A DNA stretch of 64,000 nucleotides from Thiothrix nivea DSM 5205 (lineage in GTDB: Bacteria; Pseudomonadota; Gammaproteobacteria; Thiotrichales; Thiotrichaceae), in assembly GCF_000260135.1 (NCBI RefSeq), contig NZ_JH651384.1, forward strand, positions 313,693 to 377,692, written 5' to 3'. Positions 18,066 through 25,703 of this stretch are shown piece by piece. The stretch's first letter is position 1. Each line of letters opens with the position of its first letter. The notes beneath the pieces are model-generated. The model saw only the letters and a program-made list of their open reading frames with translations, ran no database searches and was not told the origin of the DNA. The translations under genes and the position numbers were made by a program.

Positions 18066-18962
18066 TTACTCTGCGCCTTTTTCGGCAAACAACTGGTCCA
18101 GTTTTTGTTCGAATGCGTGGTAACCGATGGTGTCGTACAGTTCCATACGGGTCTGCATGGTGTCGATCACATTCTTTTGCGTGCCATCGTTCAGCAGATG
18201 GGTGTAGACATTTTCGGCAGCTTTGCACATCGCACGGAAAGCGCTCAGCGGGTACAACACCAGCTTGACGCCAACACCGGCCAGCTCCTCGGTGGTGTAC
18301 AGCGGGGTTGCGCCGAATTCAGTGATGTTGGCCAGTACCGGTACGTTCACAACCTTGGTGAACTCGGCGTATTGTTCCAGTTTGTTCATCGCTTCCGGGA
18401 AGATCATGTCAGCGCCTGCTTCCACACACGCCATGGCGCGGTCGATGGCGGATTGCATACCTTCAACCGCCAGCGCATCGGTACGTGCCATGATGACGAA
18501 ACTATCATCAGTACGGGCATCCACCGCAGACTTCACACGGTCAACCATTTCCTGCTGGGAAACGATGGCCTTGTTGGGGCGGTGGCCGCAACGTTTCTGC
18601 ATAACCTGGTCTTCGATGTGGAAACCAGCTACACCAGCCTGAATCATTTCTCGGGTTGCACGGGCAATATTGAAGGTACCACCCCAGCCGGTGTCAATGT
18701 CGACCAGCAGTGGCAGGGAAGTGACCGCAGTAATGCGTTTGGCGTCTTCCAATACATCGTGCAGGGTGGTAATGCCCAAATCCGGAATACCTAAAGAGGA
18801 TGCCGCAACACCACCACCAGACAGGTACAGGGCTTTGTGGCCTACCTTTTCGGCAATGATGGCGCTGTTGGCGGTTACGGCCCCGACGACTTGCAGGGGG
18901 GGAGTGGCTTCAACTGCCTGACGCAGCTTTTGACCGGGAGAAAGGGTTTGCTTTGCTGTCAT
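18066..18962 (-). CDS. prpB: methylisocitrate lyase
   Basis: This 298-residue PEP mutase/isocitrate lyase-family protein has the signature [10 protein letters not shown] with catalytic Cys125. The metal-binding DIDTGWGG and the EDQVMQ and RTDALAVEG segments are also present. It cleaves 2-methylisocitrate to pyruvate and succinate, the last step of the cycle. ATG 18962 follows GAGGAA. Its first 53 bases also encode the end of the GntR regulator in another frame. Confidence 0.96.
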   Translation of the reverse strand: MTAKQTLSPGQKLRQAVEATPPLQVVGAVTANSAIIAEKVGHKALYLSGGGVAASSLGIPDLGITTLHDVLEDAKRITAVTSLPLLVDIDTGWGGTFNIARATREMIQAGVAGFHIEDQVMQKRCGHRPNKAIVSQQEMVDRVKSAVDARTDDSFVIMARTDALAVEGMQSAIDRAMACVEAGADMIFPEAMNKLEQYAEFTKVVNVPVLANITEFGATPLYTTEELAGVGVKLVLYPLSAFRAMCKAAENVYTHLLNDGTQKNVIDTMQTRMELYDTIGYHAFEQKLDQLFAEKGAE

Positions 18963-19632
18963 ATTCCTCGTCCATCATGTCACTGATACTTTTCCATGCC
19001 CCGCTGATATGGCGGCGCATGAGCATTTCGGCCAGTTCACCGTCGCGGTCGGCAATCGCCTCGACGATATGGCGGTGTTGTTGCAGGGCAGGGCGGGTGC
19101 GTTTCGCCAGGCGGCTGGTGCGGTAACGGCACATGCGCAGCAACTGGTATAACTCGCCTGCCAGTAGGTCGATCAGCATCTGGTTACGGCTACCCAGTGC
19201 GATCTGGTAGTGAAAGTCGAAATCACCTTCATTCTGGAAATAAATCTGCCCTTCGGTGGCTTCAATCTGCTCGGCATGTTTGTCCAGCAGTTCCTTGAGG
19301 TTGGCAATTTCGGCTTCTGTCATGCGGGTTGCGGCGGTACGGCAGGCCATGCCTTCCAGCGCTTCGCGCACGGCGTACAAATCCGCCATCATCTCGCGGT
19401 TCAGGGTAACGACACGTGCACCTGCATGTGGTATACGCCTAACCAGGCGCATCCCTTCCAGCTGGCGCAAAGCTTCGCGCAAGGGGCCGCGCCCAATGCC
19501 GTAACGTTCCGCCAGATCGGCTTCGTTCAGTTTTTGCCCCTGGAGCAATTCTCCCGTGATGATGGCCTGTGTCAATCGTGTAGAGGCGACATCTGCCAGT
19601 GTGCCTTCTGGTGTTGTATGTGGTGCTAACAT
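18910..19632 (-). CDS. GntR/FadR-family regulator of the prp operon
   Basis: This 240-residue protein has an N-terminal winged HTH (about residues 10-75, [20 protein letters not shown]) and an FCD ligand-binding domain (about 85-215, with Asp/His metal-ligand candidates in [15 protein letters not shown] and [16 protein letters not shown]). It heads the prp genes, whereas enterobacteria use the sigma-54 activator PrpR. It likely represses its own operon and senses a C3-C7 acid of the pathway; this is inferred from position and family. The last 17 codons overlap prpB, so the two are coupled. Three TTGTNNACAA sites lie upstream. Confidence 0.88.
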   Translation of the reverse strand: MLAPHTTPEGTLADVASTRLTQAIITGELLQGQKLNEADLAERYGIGRGPLREALRQLEGMRLVRRIPHAGARVVTLNREMMADLYAVREALEGMACRTAATRMTEAEIANLKELLDKHAEQIEATEGQIYFQNEGDFDFHYQIALGSRNQMLIDLLAGELYQLLRMCRYRTSRLAKRTRPALQQHRHIVEAIADRDGELAEMLMRRHISGAWKSISDMMDEEYDSKANPFSRSKAASGS

Positions 19633-19649
19633 GGTGTGGTTCCTACTGG

Positions 19650-19755
19650 ATTGTTGACAATCTCTCTCTTAAGTATACATATTCCGACGAAAAACTGAAG
19701 TTTTTCTTTCAATTTGTAGACAAAATAAAGCTTTATTTTTGTATTTTGTCTACAG
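19650..19755 (-). promoter_or_regulatory. prp promoter with GntR-type operators
   Basis: Three sites share TTGTNNACAA: 19650-19661 (ATTGTTGACAAT), 19713-19724 (TTTGTAGACAAA) and 19744-19755 (TTTTGTCTACAG, one mismatch). A fourth GTATAC core, 19673-19678, overlaps a minus-strand TATACT (19672-19677) that I take as the -10 box. The first site would lie at about +5 to +16, suited to repression. MdcY/MatR-type GntR proteins bind similar TTGTATACAA sequences. The sites lie between divergent gntR and galU. Confidence 0.6.
19722..19739. repeat. 18-base perfect A+T palindrome
   Basis: AAAATAAAGCTTTATTTT is a perfect palindrome between operators 2 and 3 of the gntR-galU gap, overlapping the end of operator 2. 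It could be a protein site or merely part of the A+T-rich promoter region. Confidence 0.5.
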
Positions 19756-19776
19756 TAACCGTTAAGCTGGGAAGTT

Positions 19777-19808
19777 TTGACATGAGACGGGTAGAACAAT
19801 GGTAAAAT
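19777..19808 (+). promoter_or_regulatory. candidate galU promoter
   Basis: An extended -10, TGGTAAAAT (19800-19808), lies about 45 bases before the galU start. A perfect TTGACA (19777-19782) is upstream, but the spacing of 20 is long for sigma-70, so the extended -10 would carry most of the recognition. Confidence 0.4.
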
Positions 19809-19850
19809 GCCCTACCATCAGTTGTTCAATGATTCCAGAGAGTTTTACGT

Positions 19851-20756
19851 ATGAATAAGCATAAAGTCCGCAAAGCCGTCATCCCGGTCGCAGGTCTGGG
19901 TACGCGCATGTTGCCTGCCACCAAAGCCATCCCCAAAGAAATGCTACCGATCGTGGACAAGCCTCTGATCCAGTACGTAGTCAATGAATGCGTAGCCGCC
20001 GGTATCAAAGAAATCGTGTTGGTGACGCATTCCAGCAAGAATTCTATCGAGAACCATTTTGACACCAGTTTTGAGCTGGAAACCATGCTGGAAAAGCGCG
20101 TCAAGCGCCAGTTGCTGGATGAAGTGCGCTCGATCTGCCCGACTGATGTCACCATCATGCATGTGCGCCAGGGGCAGGCGAAAGGGTTGGGGCACGCCAT
20201 CCTGTGCGCCCACCCGATTGTCGGCAACGAACCAGTGGCGGTCGTGTTGCCGGATGTGATTATCGATGATGCCGCCAGCAACCTGACCCAGGACAACCTG
20301 GCCGCGATGCTGGAGCTTTACGACGAAACTGGCTTCAGCCAGATCATGGTTGAGCCGGTGCCGATGGAAAAAGTGTCTTCCTACGGTGTAGTGGACATTA
20401 ACGGGCACGTACTGGAACCTGGTGGTTCTGTGCCTATGACGGCCATCGTGGAAAAACCCCGGCCAAACGAAGCACCTTCCAATATGTCGGTAGTAGGCCG
20501 TTATGTGTTGTCGCCGCATATCTGGGGCTGGTTAAAGCGTACCCCGCTGGGTGCGGGTGATGAAATCCAGTTGACTGATGCTATTGGCTTGCTGATGCGC
20601 GAATACCAGATCAATGCCTTCCACATTACCGGCAAGAGCCACGACTGCGGCTCCAAGATGGGCTACATGCGGGCAAACATCGAATACGCATCCCGCCACG
20701 CCGAGGTTGGTGCACGCTTCAATGCTTTCCTGAAAGAATACGTGAAAACGCTTTGA
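19851..20756 (+). CDS. galU: UTP-glucose-1-phosphate uridylyltransferase
   Basis: This 301-residue nucleotidyltransferase has the GalU signature [19 protein letters not shown] at the N-terminus. It also has the [10 protein letters not shown] nucleotide/sugar loop, PDVIIDD (metal-binding Asp) and the late conserved [13 protein letters not shown]. It makes UDP-glucose for envelope and exopolysaccharide synthesis. The start ATG follows GAGAGTTTTACGT, with GAGAG as the ribosome-binding site. Its stop overlaps the recD start as TTGA. Confidence 0.96.
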   Translation: MNKHKVRKAVIPVAGLGTRMLPATKAIPKEMLPIVDKPLIQYVVNECVAAGIKEIVLVTHSSKNSIENHFDTSFELETMLEKRVKRQLLDEVRSICPTDVTIMHVRQGQAKGLGHAILCAHPIVGNEPVAVVLPDVIIDDAASNLTQDNLAAMLELYDETGFSQIMVEPVPMEKVSSYGVVDINGHVLEPGGSVPMTAIVEKPRPNEAPSNMSVVGRYVLSPHIWGWLKRTPLGAGDEIQLTDAIGLLMREYQINAFHITGKSHDCGSKMGYMRANIEYASRHAEVGARFNAFLKEYVKTL

Positions 20757-22414
20757 TCCAGCCGCTGCCGCATCCGCTTGACGAGCATTTGGCCGGGCTG
20801 TTGTCGCGGCTGGATGCAGGCCATGCCGATGCACGCAATCTGCAGGCGTTGGTCAAATACGTCAGCGCCCGTACCCGTGATGGGGTGATTGCCGCGCCTT
20901 TGGCGGATGCGCCGGTGACAGACTGGGAATCGCTACATTCTTCACCGGTGATTGGCCAGGAAGGCGAATATAAGCCCCTGATCCTGAGCGCTACCCATGC
21001 CTGGTTATACCGCTACTGGCTGTATGAGGAACGGCTGGCACGTTGTATTAAAGAGAAAATCCCCCCTATCCCCCCTTTTTCAAAGGGGGGGATAGAGAGT
21101 GTGGAGGGGGAGGTTTCTGATCTCCAGCAGCAAGCTGTCGAGCTGGCCAAAGACAGCCGTTTCCTGATCATTTCCGGCGGGCCAGGAACCGGCAAGACCA
21201 CGACAGTTACCCGTATCCTTGCCCATCTGATTGAGGCGGGAACCAACCCTGCCCGCATCCTGCTGGCCGCGCCTACCGGTAAGGCAGCAATGCGGATGCA
21301 GGAAGCCATCCGCGAAACCCGCCAGCGTCTGGCTTTACCGGAAGAAGTTTCCAGCCGTATCCCTGATCAGGCCAGCACCTTGCACCGCTTGCTGGGGTAT
21401 ATCCCCAACCGGGTGGGTTTTCGCCACCATGCCGACAACCCGCTGCCTGCGGATGTCGTGATTGTGGATGAAGCCTCCATGATCGACATTTCCCTGATGA
21501 CACATTTGTTTGAGGCTGTGCCGCCAGACGCGAGGCTGATTTTGCTGGGTGACAAGGATCAGTTGGCGTCGGTGGAAACCGGCTCGATTTTCCGCGACTT
21601 GTGTAGCGGCGATGCTTTGGCCGGAAACCGGGTAGTGCTGCAAACCAGTTACCGCTTCGTTGCCGAAGATGGCATCGGCCAACTGGCGCAAGCCATCCGT
21701 CGCGCGGATGAAGGGCATTTGCTGGCAGTGCTGGATTCGCCCGCCTACAGCGATGTGACCCTGGATGAATCCCCGGCAGGGCTGGATACCGACTGGCTGC
21801 GTAACGGCTGGCGGGATTATGTGGCAGCGGTCAGCGGTGGTGGTCGGGAGGCTGTATTCCGTGCATTCAACGCCTTGCGCATCCTTACGCCACTGCGCAA
21901 AGGCCGGTTGGGGGTGGAATCGCTGAACCCCTGGGTGGATGGGGTGATGCAGCGCCTGTTGCCCGTCCACGATGGCGCGCAAAAGCCCTGGTATGCGGGC
22001 AGACCGGTCATGGTCACCCAGAATGACTACCGCCAGAACCTGTTTAACGGTGACATTGGCATTGCCTTGCCGGATGAAAACGGAGCCTTACGTATCTGGT
22101 TCCCCGCGGGCGAAGCGGGGCAATACCGTGCAATTGCGCCGATCCGGCTGCCTGCGCATGAAACAGCCTGGGCGATGACCATCCACAAAAGCCAGGGGTC
22201 GGAGTTTTCACGGGTTTTACTGATCCTGCCGGAAGGCGAAGATTTGCCTTTGTTGGGACGCGAATTGTTGTATACGGCGGTGACGCGGGCAAAACAGGGG
22301 CTTCACATCTTGGCCACCCGCGCGACGCTGGGCAGGGCATTGCGGCAGGTAACACCGCCCGCATCCTGTTTGCAGGAACGTCTACAAGCAGACAAAACGC
22401 CGGGGCAGGCTTAA
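20753..22414 (+). CDS. recD: RecD-like exodeoxyribonuclease V alpha subunit
   Basis: This 553-residue SF1B helicase has Walker [18 protein letters not shown] near residue 140, DEx-box [25 protein letters not shown], and the C-terminal motif [18 protein letters not shown] then [14 protein letters not shown]. Size and N-terminus fit RecD rather than the longer RecD2. In RecBCD it is the fast 5'-3' helicase; recB and recC are not in the window. The TTG start 20753 overlaps the galU stop. Codons at 21057-21095 come from an in-frame repeat giving [12 protein letters not shown]. Its stop overlaps that of the convergent regulator gene. Confidence 0.88.
   Translation: MIQPLPHPLDEHLAGLLSRLDAGHADARNLQALVKYVSARTRDGVIAAPLADAPVTDWESLHSSPVIGQEGEYKPLILSATHAWLYRYWLYEERLARCIKEKIPPIPPFSKGGIESVEGEVSDLQQQAVELAKDSRFLIISGGPGTGKTTTVTRILAHLIEAGTNPARILLAAPTGKAAMRMQEAIRETRQRLALPEEVSSRIPDQASTLHRLLGYIPNRVGFRHHADNPLPADVVIVDEASMIDISLMTHLFEAVPPDARLILLGDKDQLASVETGSIFRDLCSGDALAGNRVVLQTSYRFVAEDGIGQLAQAIRRADEGHLLAVLDSPAYSDVTLDESPAGLDTDWLRNGWRDYVAAVSGGGREAVFRAFNALRILTPLRKGRLGVESLNPWVDGVMQRLLPVHDGAQKPWYAGRPVMVTQNDYRQNLFNGDIGIALPDENGALRIWFPAGEAGQYRAIAPIRLPAHETAWAMTIHKSQGSEFSRVLLILPEGEDLPLLGRELLYTAVTRAKQGLHILATRATLGRALRQVTPPASCLQERLQADKTPGQA
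21057..21095. repeat. repeat inserted in frame within recD
   Basis: AAATCCCCCCTATCCCCCC, then TTTTTCAAAGGGGGGGATAG, is an inverted, low-complexity sequence of the kind usually seen between genes. Here it adds about 13 codons in frame before the Walker A domain of RecD. The reading frame stays open on both sides. Confidence 0.7.
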
Positions 22415-23856
22415 CGCAACTGGAACTTCTCGATCCGGTAACGGATTTTTTCGCGCGTCGTGTTCAGTACCCGCGCGACCTCGGTCACATTACCATCATG
22501 CATAACCAGCATCTGGCTGATGATGTTGCCCACCATGTCGTCCAGCCCCATGCTGCCATCCAGCGGGAAGCAAATGTTGCCGGAATCTCCGCCATTATCG
22601 GGTGGTGCAGGCATCCCTGCCGGGACTGTCGGCAAGGTGGCAGGTGTGGTGGGGCTGTTTTCAGCATTCTCCGGTAATGGCGCGGCCTGCAACTGCAACC
22701 ACTGTTCCGGCAGCAGGCTGGAGGTGGAGAGCATCACGCAGCGTTCCAGCACATTGCGCAGTTCGCGCACATTGCCCGGCCATGGGTAACGTTCCAGCAT
22801 GTTCCACACGCGCGGCGACAGTTGGCTGACTTTCTTGCCGGTTTTGGCGTTGAATTCGGCCAGCAGCGTGGGTATCAGTTCGCGCAGGTCAGTGGCGCGT
22901 TCCTTCAACGCAGGCAGGCGTAGCTCAAATACGCTCAGGCGATGGTAGAGGTCAGCGCGGAAATTGCCCGCGCTGATCTCGCTTTGCAGGTTGCGGTTGG
23001 TGGCGGCGATGATCTGGATGTCGACGCTGAGTTCGCGCTCGCCACCCAGGCGGCGCACTTTGCGGTCTTCCAGCACTTTCAGCAGTTTGGCCTGCAAATC
23101 CAGCGGCATTTCGCCGATTTCATCCAGGAATAGCGTACCGCCGTCGACCTGTTCAATCAGCCCGCGGTGGCGGCCTTTTGCGCCGGTGAAAGAGCCTGCT
23201 TCGTGGCCGAACAGTTCTGACTCCATCAGATCCTTGGGGAGGGCGGCACAATTCAGTTCCACCAGTGGTTCCTTGGCGCGGGTGCTGTTGTAATGCAGGA
23301 TACGCGCGGCCAAGCCCTTGCCGGTACCGGTTGCGCCGGTCAGGATCAGCGCGCTGTAGGGCACTTGGCTGAGCTGTTGCAGCATCTGCCGGGTCTGTTC
23401 CGTGACCGGGCTGCCGCCGATGAAACTGTCGACTGTGTAGCGCTGGCTGGCATCGTTAGCCCCGGCCAGCAAACGGCGTTGCGCCTGGGCGCTGCGCATG
23501 GCGCTGTGCACGGTCATGTCTAGCTGTTCCTGCGGACACGGCTTGGTCAGGAAGTCAAAAGCGCCGAGTTGCAGGGCGCGTACCGAGTCCGGTACATCGC
23601 CATAGCCGGTCAGGAATACCCATTCGCAACCGTTGAGGCTGGCGGGGTTTTCTTCCAATAAGTCCAGCCCGTTGCCATCCGGCAGGTTGAGGTCGGAAAG
23701 CACGACCAGCGGGTCGATGCTGCGGCTTTTCAGCTTACGGCGGGCGTCAAAGCAGTTTTCTGCCCAGATGGCCTCATAGCCTTGCTTACGGTAATGCAGT
23801 TGCAGTTCGCTGCCCAGCAGGCGTTCGTCTTCGATAATGAGGATGGTGTCAGACAT
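22411..23856 (-). CDS. sigma-54-dependent response regulator (NtrC family)
   Basis: This 481-residue protein has a receiver domain (DTILIIEDERLLGSEL, phospho-acceptor Asp in VVLSDLNLPDGNG), an AAA+ domain and a Fis-type HTH (GNVTEVARVLNTTREKIRYR). In the AAA+ part Walker A is LTGATGTGKGLAARIL, Walker B GGTLFLDEIGEMP, and the sigma-54 contact loop reads GSFTGA instead of GAFTGA. ATG 23856 gives the normal receiver start; the frame extends 33 bases upstream. A proline-rich linker (TTPATLPTVPAGMPAPPDNG) precedes the HTH. No histidine kinase is adjacent, so the partner and targets are unknown. Confidence 0.9.
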   Translation of the reverse strand: MSDTILIIEDERLLGSELQLHYRKQGYEAIWAENCFDARRKLKSRSIDPLVVLSDLNLPDGNGLDLLEENPASLNGCEWVFLTGYGDVPDSVRALQLGAFDFLTKPCPQEQLDMTVHSAMRSAQAQRRLLAGANDASQRYTVDSFIGGSPVTEQTRQMLQQLSQVPYSALILTGATGTGKGLAARILHYNSTRAKEPLVELNCAALPKDLMESELFGHEAGSFTGAKGRHRGLIEQVDGGTLFLDEIGEMPLDLQAKLLKVLEDRKVRRLGGERELSVDIQIIAATNRNLQSEISAGNFRADLYHRLSVFELRLPALKERATDLRELIPTLLAEFNAKTGKKVSQLSPRVWNMLERYPWPGNVRELRNVLERCVMLSTSSLLPEQWLQLQAAPLPENAENSPTTPATLPTVPAGMPAPPDNGGDSGNICFPLDGSMGLDDMVGNIISQMLVMHDGNVTEVARVLNTTREKIRYRIEKFQLR

Positions 23857-24025
23857 GGTAAGAAGCCTCTGATTGAATCCGGCAAACATTCAACAATCCC
23901 AGGATTTTCTCACATTTGGCTCGCTTCGAGCGTAGGCTCCCTGGAGAAATTAAGAAGAATTAATCTGGAACAGGATGTAAACAAAATGCTAAAACGGGTG
24001 GGTGATGCCAAATAGAGTGAAACAC

Positions 24026-25690
24026 ATGAAATACCTGCTGGCCATTATTCTCTGGGCAATAGTGCCCACCGCTGCATGGGCTGCTGACGCCGGAATCGCC
24101 ACCGCGCACCCGTTGGCGACCACCGCTGCCAAAGAAACGCTTGCCAAGGGTGGCAACGCTTTCGACGCTGCCATCACTGCCGCTGCCGCACTGGCCGTGG
24201 TCGAGCTGTATGGTTCCGGGCTGGGTGGGGGCGGTTTTTGGTTACTTCACCGCGCCGAAGATGGCTTTGAAACCATGCTGGATGGGCGCGAAACCGCGCC
24301 TGCCGCTGCCACCCGCGACATGTACCTGGATACAACGGGCGAACCCATTCCCAATGCCTCCCTGGAAGGCCCACTGGCCGCAGGCATTCCCGGCGTGCCT
24401 GCAGCACTGGATTACCTCGCCAGCCACTACGGCAAGCTGCCGCTGCGCGAGTCGCTGGCTCCCGCCATCCAGCTGGCGCGGGAGGGTTTCCCGGTCGATA
24501 AGGCCATGCGCCGCCATCTGGCGTTTCGTCAGGAGCTGCTGCGCAAGTACCCTGAAACCAGCCGTATCCTGCTCCCCGCTGGCAAGTTGCCGGACATCGG
24601 GGATACCATTCGCCAGCCCGAACTGGCCCAAACCCTGGAATTGCTGGCGGAAAAAGGCCGCGCCGGATTTTACGCAGGTGAATTCGCCGAACAAATGGTT
24701 GCCGCTGTCAAGGCGGCGGGCGGCATCTGGTCGCTGGACGACCTGAAAAACTATCGGGTTAAAGAACGCGAACCCATCCGGGGCGAATACCACGGCATCA
24801 AGGTCACCACCGCCGCACCGCCATCCTCCGGCGGCATTGTGTTGCTGGAAATGCTCAATATGCTTTCCGCCTACGACCTGCCGAAAGCAGCGGCAGCCCA
24901 GCGCACCCACTGGCAGGTTGAAACCATGCGCCGCGCCTACCGTGACCGCGCCGAATACCTTGGCGACCCGGATTTCGTGGCAATACCCACGCAGCGTCTG
25001 CTGGGTGCAGACCATGCTGCCCGGTTGCGCGCGTCCATACAGGATGACAAGGCTACCCCCAGTGCGGATCTGAAACCGGTTGCGCCAGGCGTCAGTGGCA
25101 GGGGCATGAACACCACCCATTTCTCGATCCTGGACAAGGATGGTAACCGTGTGGCCGCCACGCTTTCCATCAATTACCCGTTTGGTTCCGGCTTCATGCC
25201 TAAGGGAAGCGGTGTATTGCTCAACAATGAAATGGATGATTTTTCCATTCGCCCCGGTACGCCGAATGTCTACGGTCTGGTAGGTGCGGAAGCCAACGCT
25301 ATCGAGCCGGGCAAGCGGATGCTTTCCAGCATGACGCCAACTTTTCTGGAAGATGGCAAACGCATCGCCATTCTCGGTACGCCGGGTGGCAGCCGTATCA
25401 TCACCATGCTGCTGTTGGGCACGCAGGCATTTGCCAATGGGGAAAACGCTAGCCGCATCGTCAACCGTAGGCGTTTCCACCACCAATACCTGCCCGACAG
25501 CATCCAGTATGAGCCGGAAGCACTGGATGCCGATACCCTGTTTGAGCTGGAAAGCATGGGGCACAGCCTGTCACCGCAGGATGACGCTTGGGGTAACATG
25601 CAAGCAGTCATCCTCGACAAGCAAACTGGCACTGTGGATGCCGCTTCTGATGGCCGTGGGATAGGGCAGGCGGCGACAGTCGCCTACTGA
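24026..25690 (+). CDS. ggt: gamma-glutamyltransferase, periplasmic
   Basis: This protein of about 554 residues starts MKYLLAIILWAIVPTAAWAA, a clear Sec signal peptide ending AWA-A. The autoprocessing site and catalytic Thr are in GMNTTHFSILDKDGN. Donor-binding elements are NNEMDDFS and MLSSMTPTFLEDGK, with GTPGGSRIITML at the C-terminus. It cleaves glutathione and gamma-glutamyl compounds in the periplasm after splitting into two chains. Starts at 24002 or 24005 are in frame too, and none has a strong ribosome-binding site. The next gene is convergent 13 bases away. Confidence 0.92.
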   Translation: MKYLLAIILWAIVPTAAWAADAGIATAHPLATTAAKETLAKGGNAFDAAITAAAALAVVELYGSGLGGGGFWLLHRAEDGFETMLDGRETAPAAATRDMYLDTTGEPIPNASLEGPLAAGIPGVPAALDYLASHYGKLPLRESLAPAIQLAREGFPVDKAMRRHLAFRQELLRKYPETSRILLPAGKLPDIGDTIRQPELAQTLELLAEKGRAGFYAGEFAEQMVAAVKAAGGIWSLDDLKNYRVKEREPIRGEYHGIKVTTAAPPSSGGIVLLEMLNMLSAYDLPKAAAAQRTHWQVETMRRAYRDRAEYLGDPDFVAIPTQRLLGADHAARLRASIQDDKATPSADLKPVAPGVSGRGMNTTHFSILDKDGNRVAATLSINYPFGSGFMPKGSGVLLNNEMDDFSIRPGTPNVYGLVGAEANAIEPGKRMLSSMTPTFLEDGKRIAILGTPGGSRIITMLLLGTQAFANGENASRIVNRRRFHHQYLPDSIQYEPEALDADTLFELESMGHSLSPQDDAWGNMQAVILDKQTGTVDAASDGRGIGQAATVAY

Positions 25691-25703
25691 TTAGGGTGCC
25701 GTG

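Noticed and set aside
20753-22414. RecD2 as identity
   Set aside because: The protein is too short and lacks the long N-terminal helix-hairpin-helix extension.
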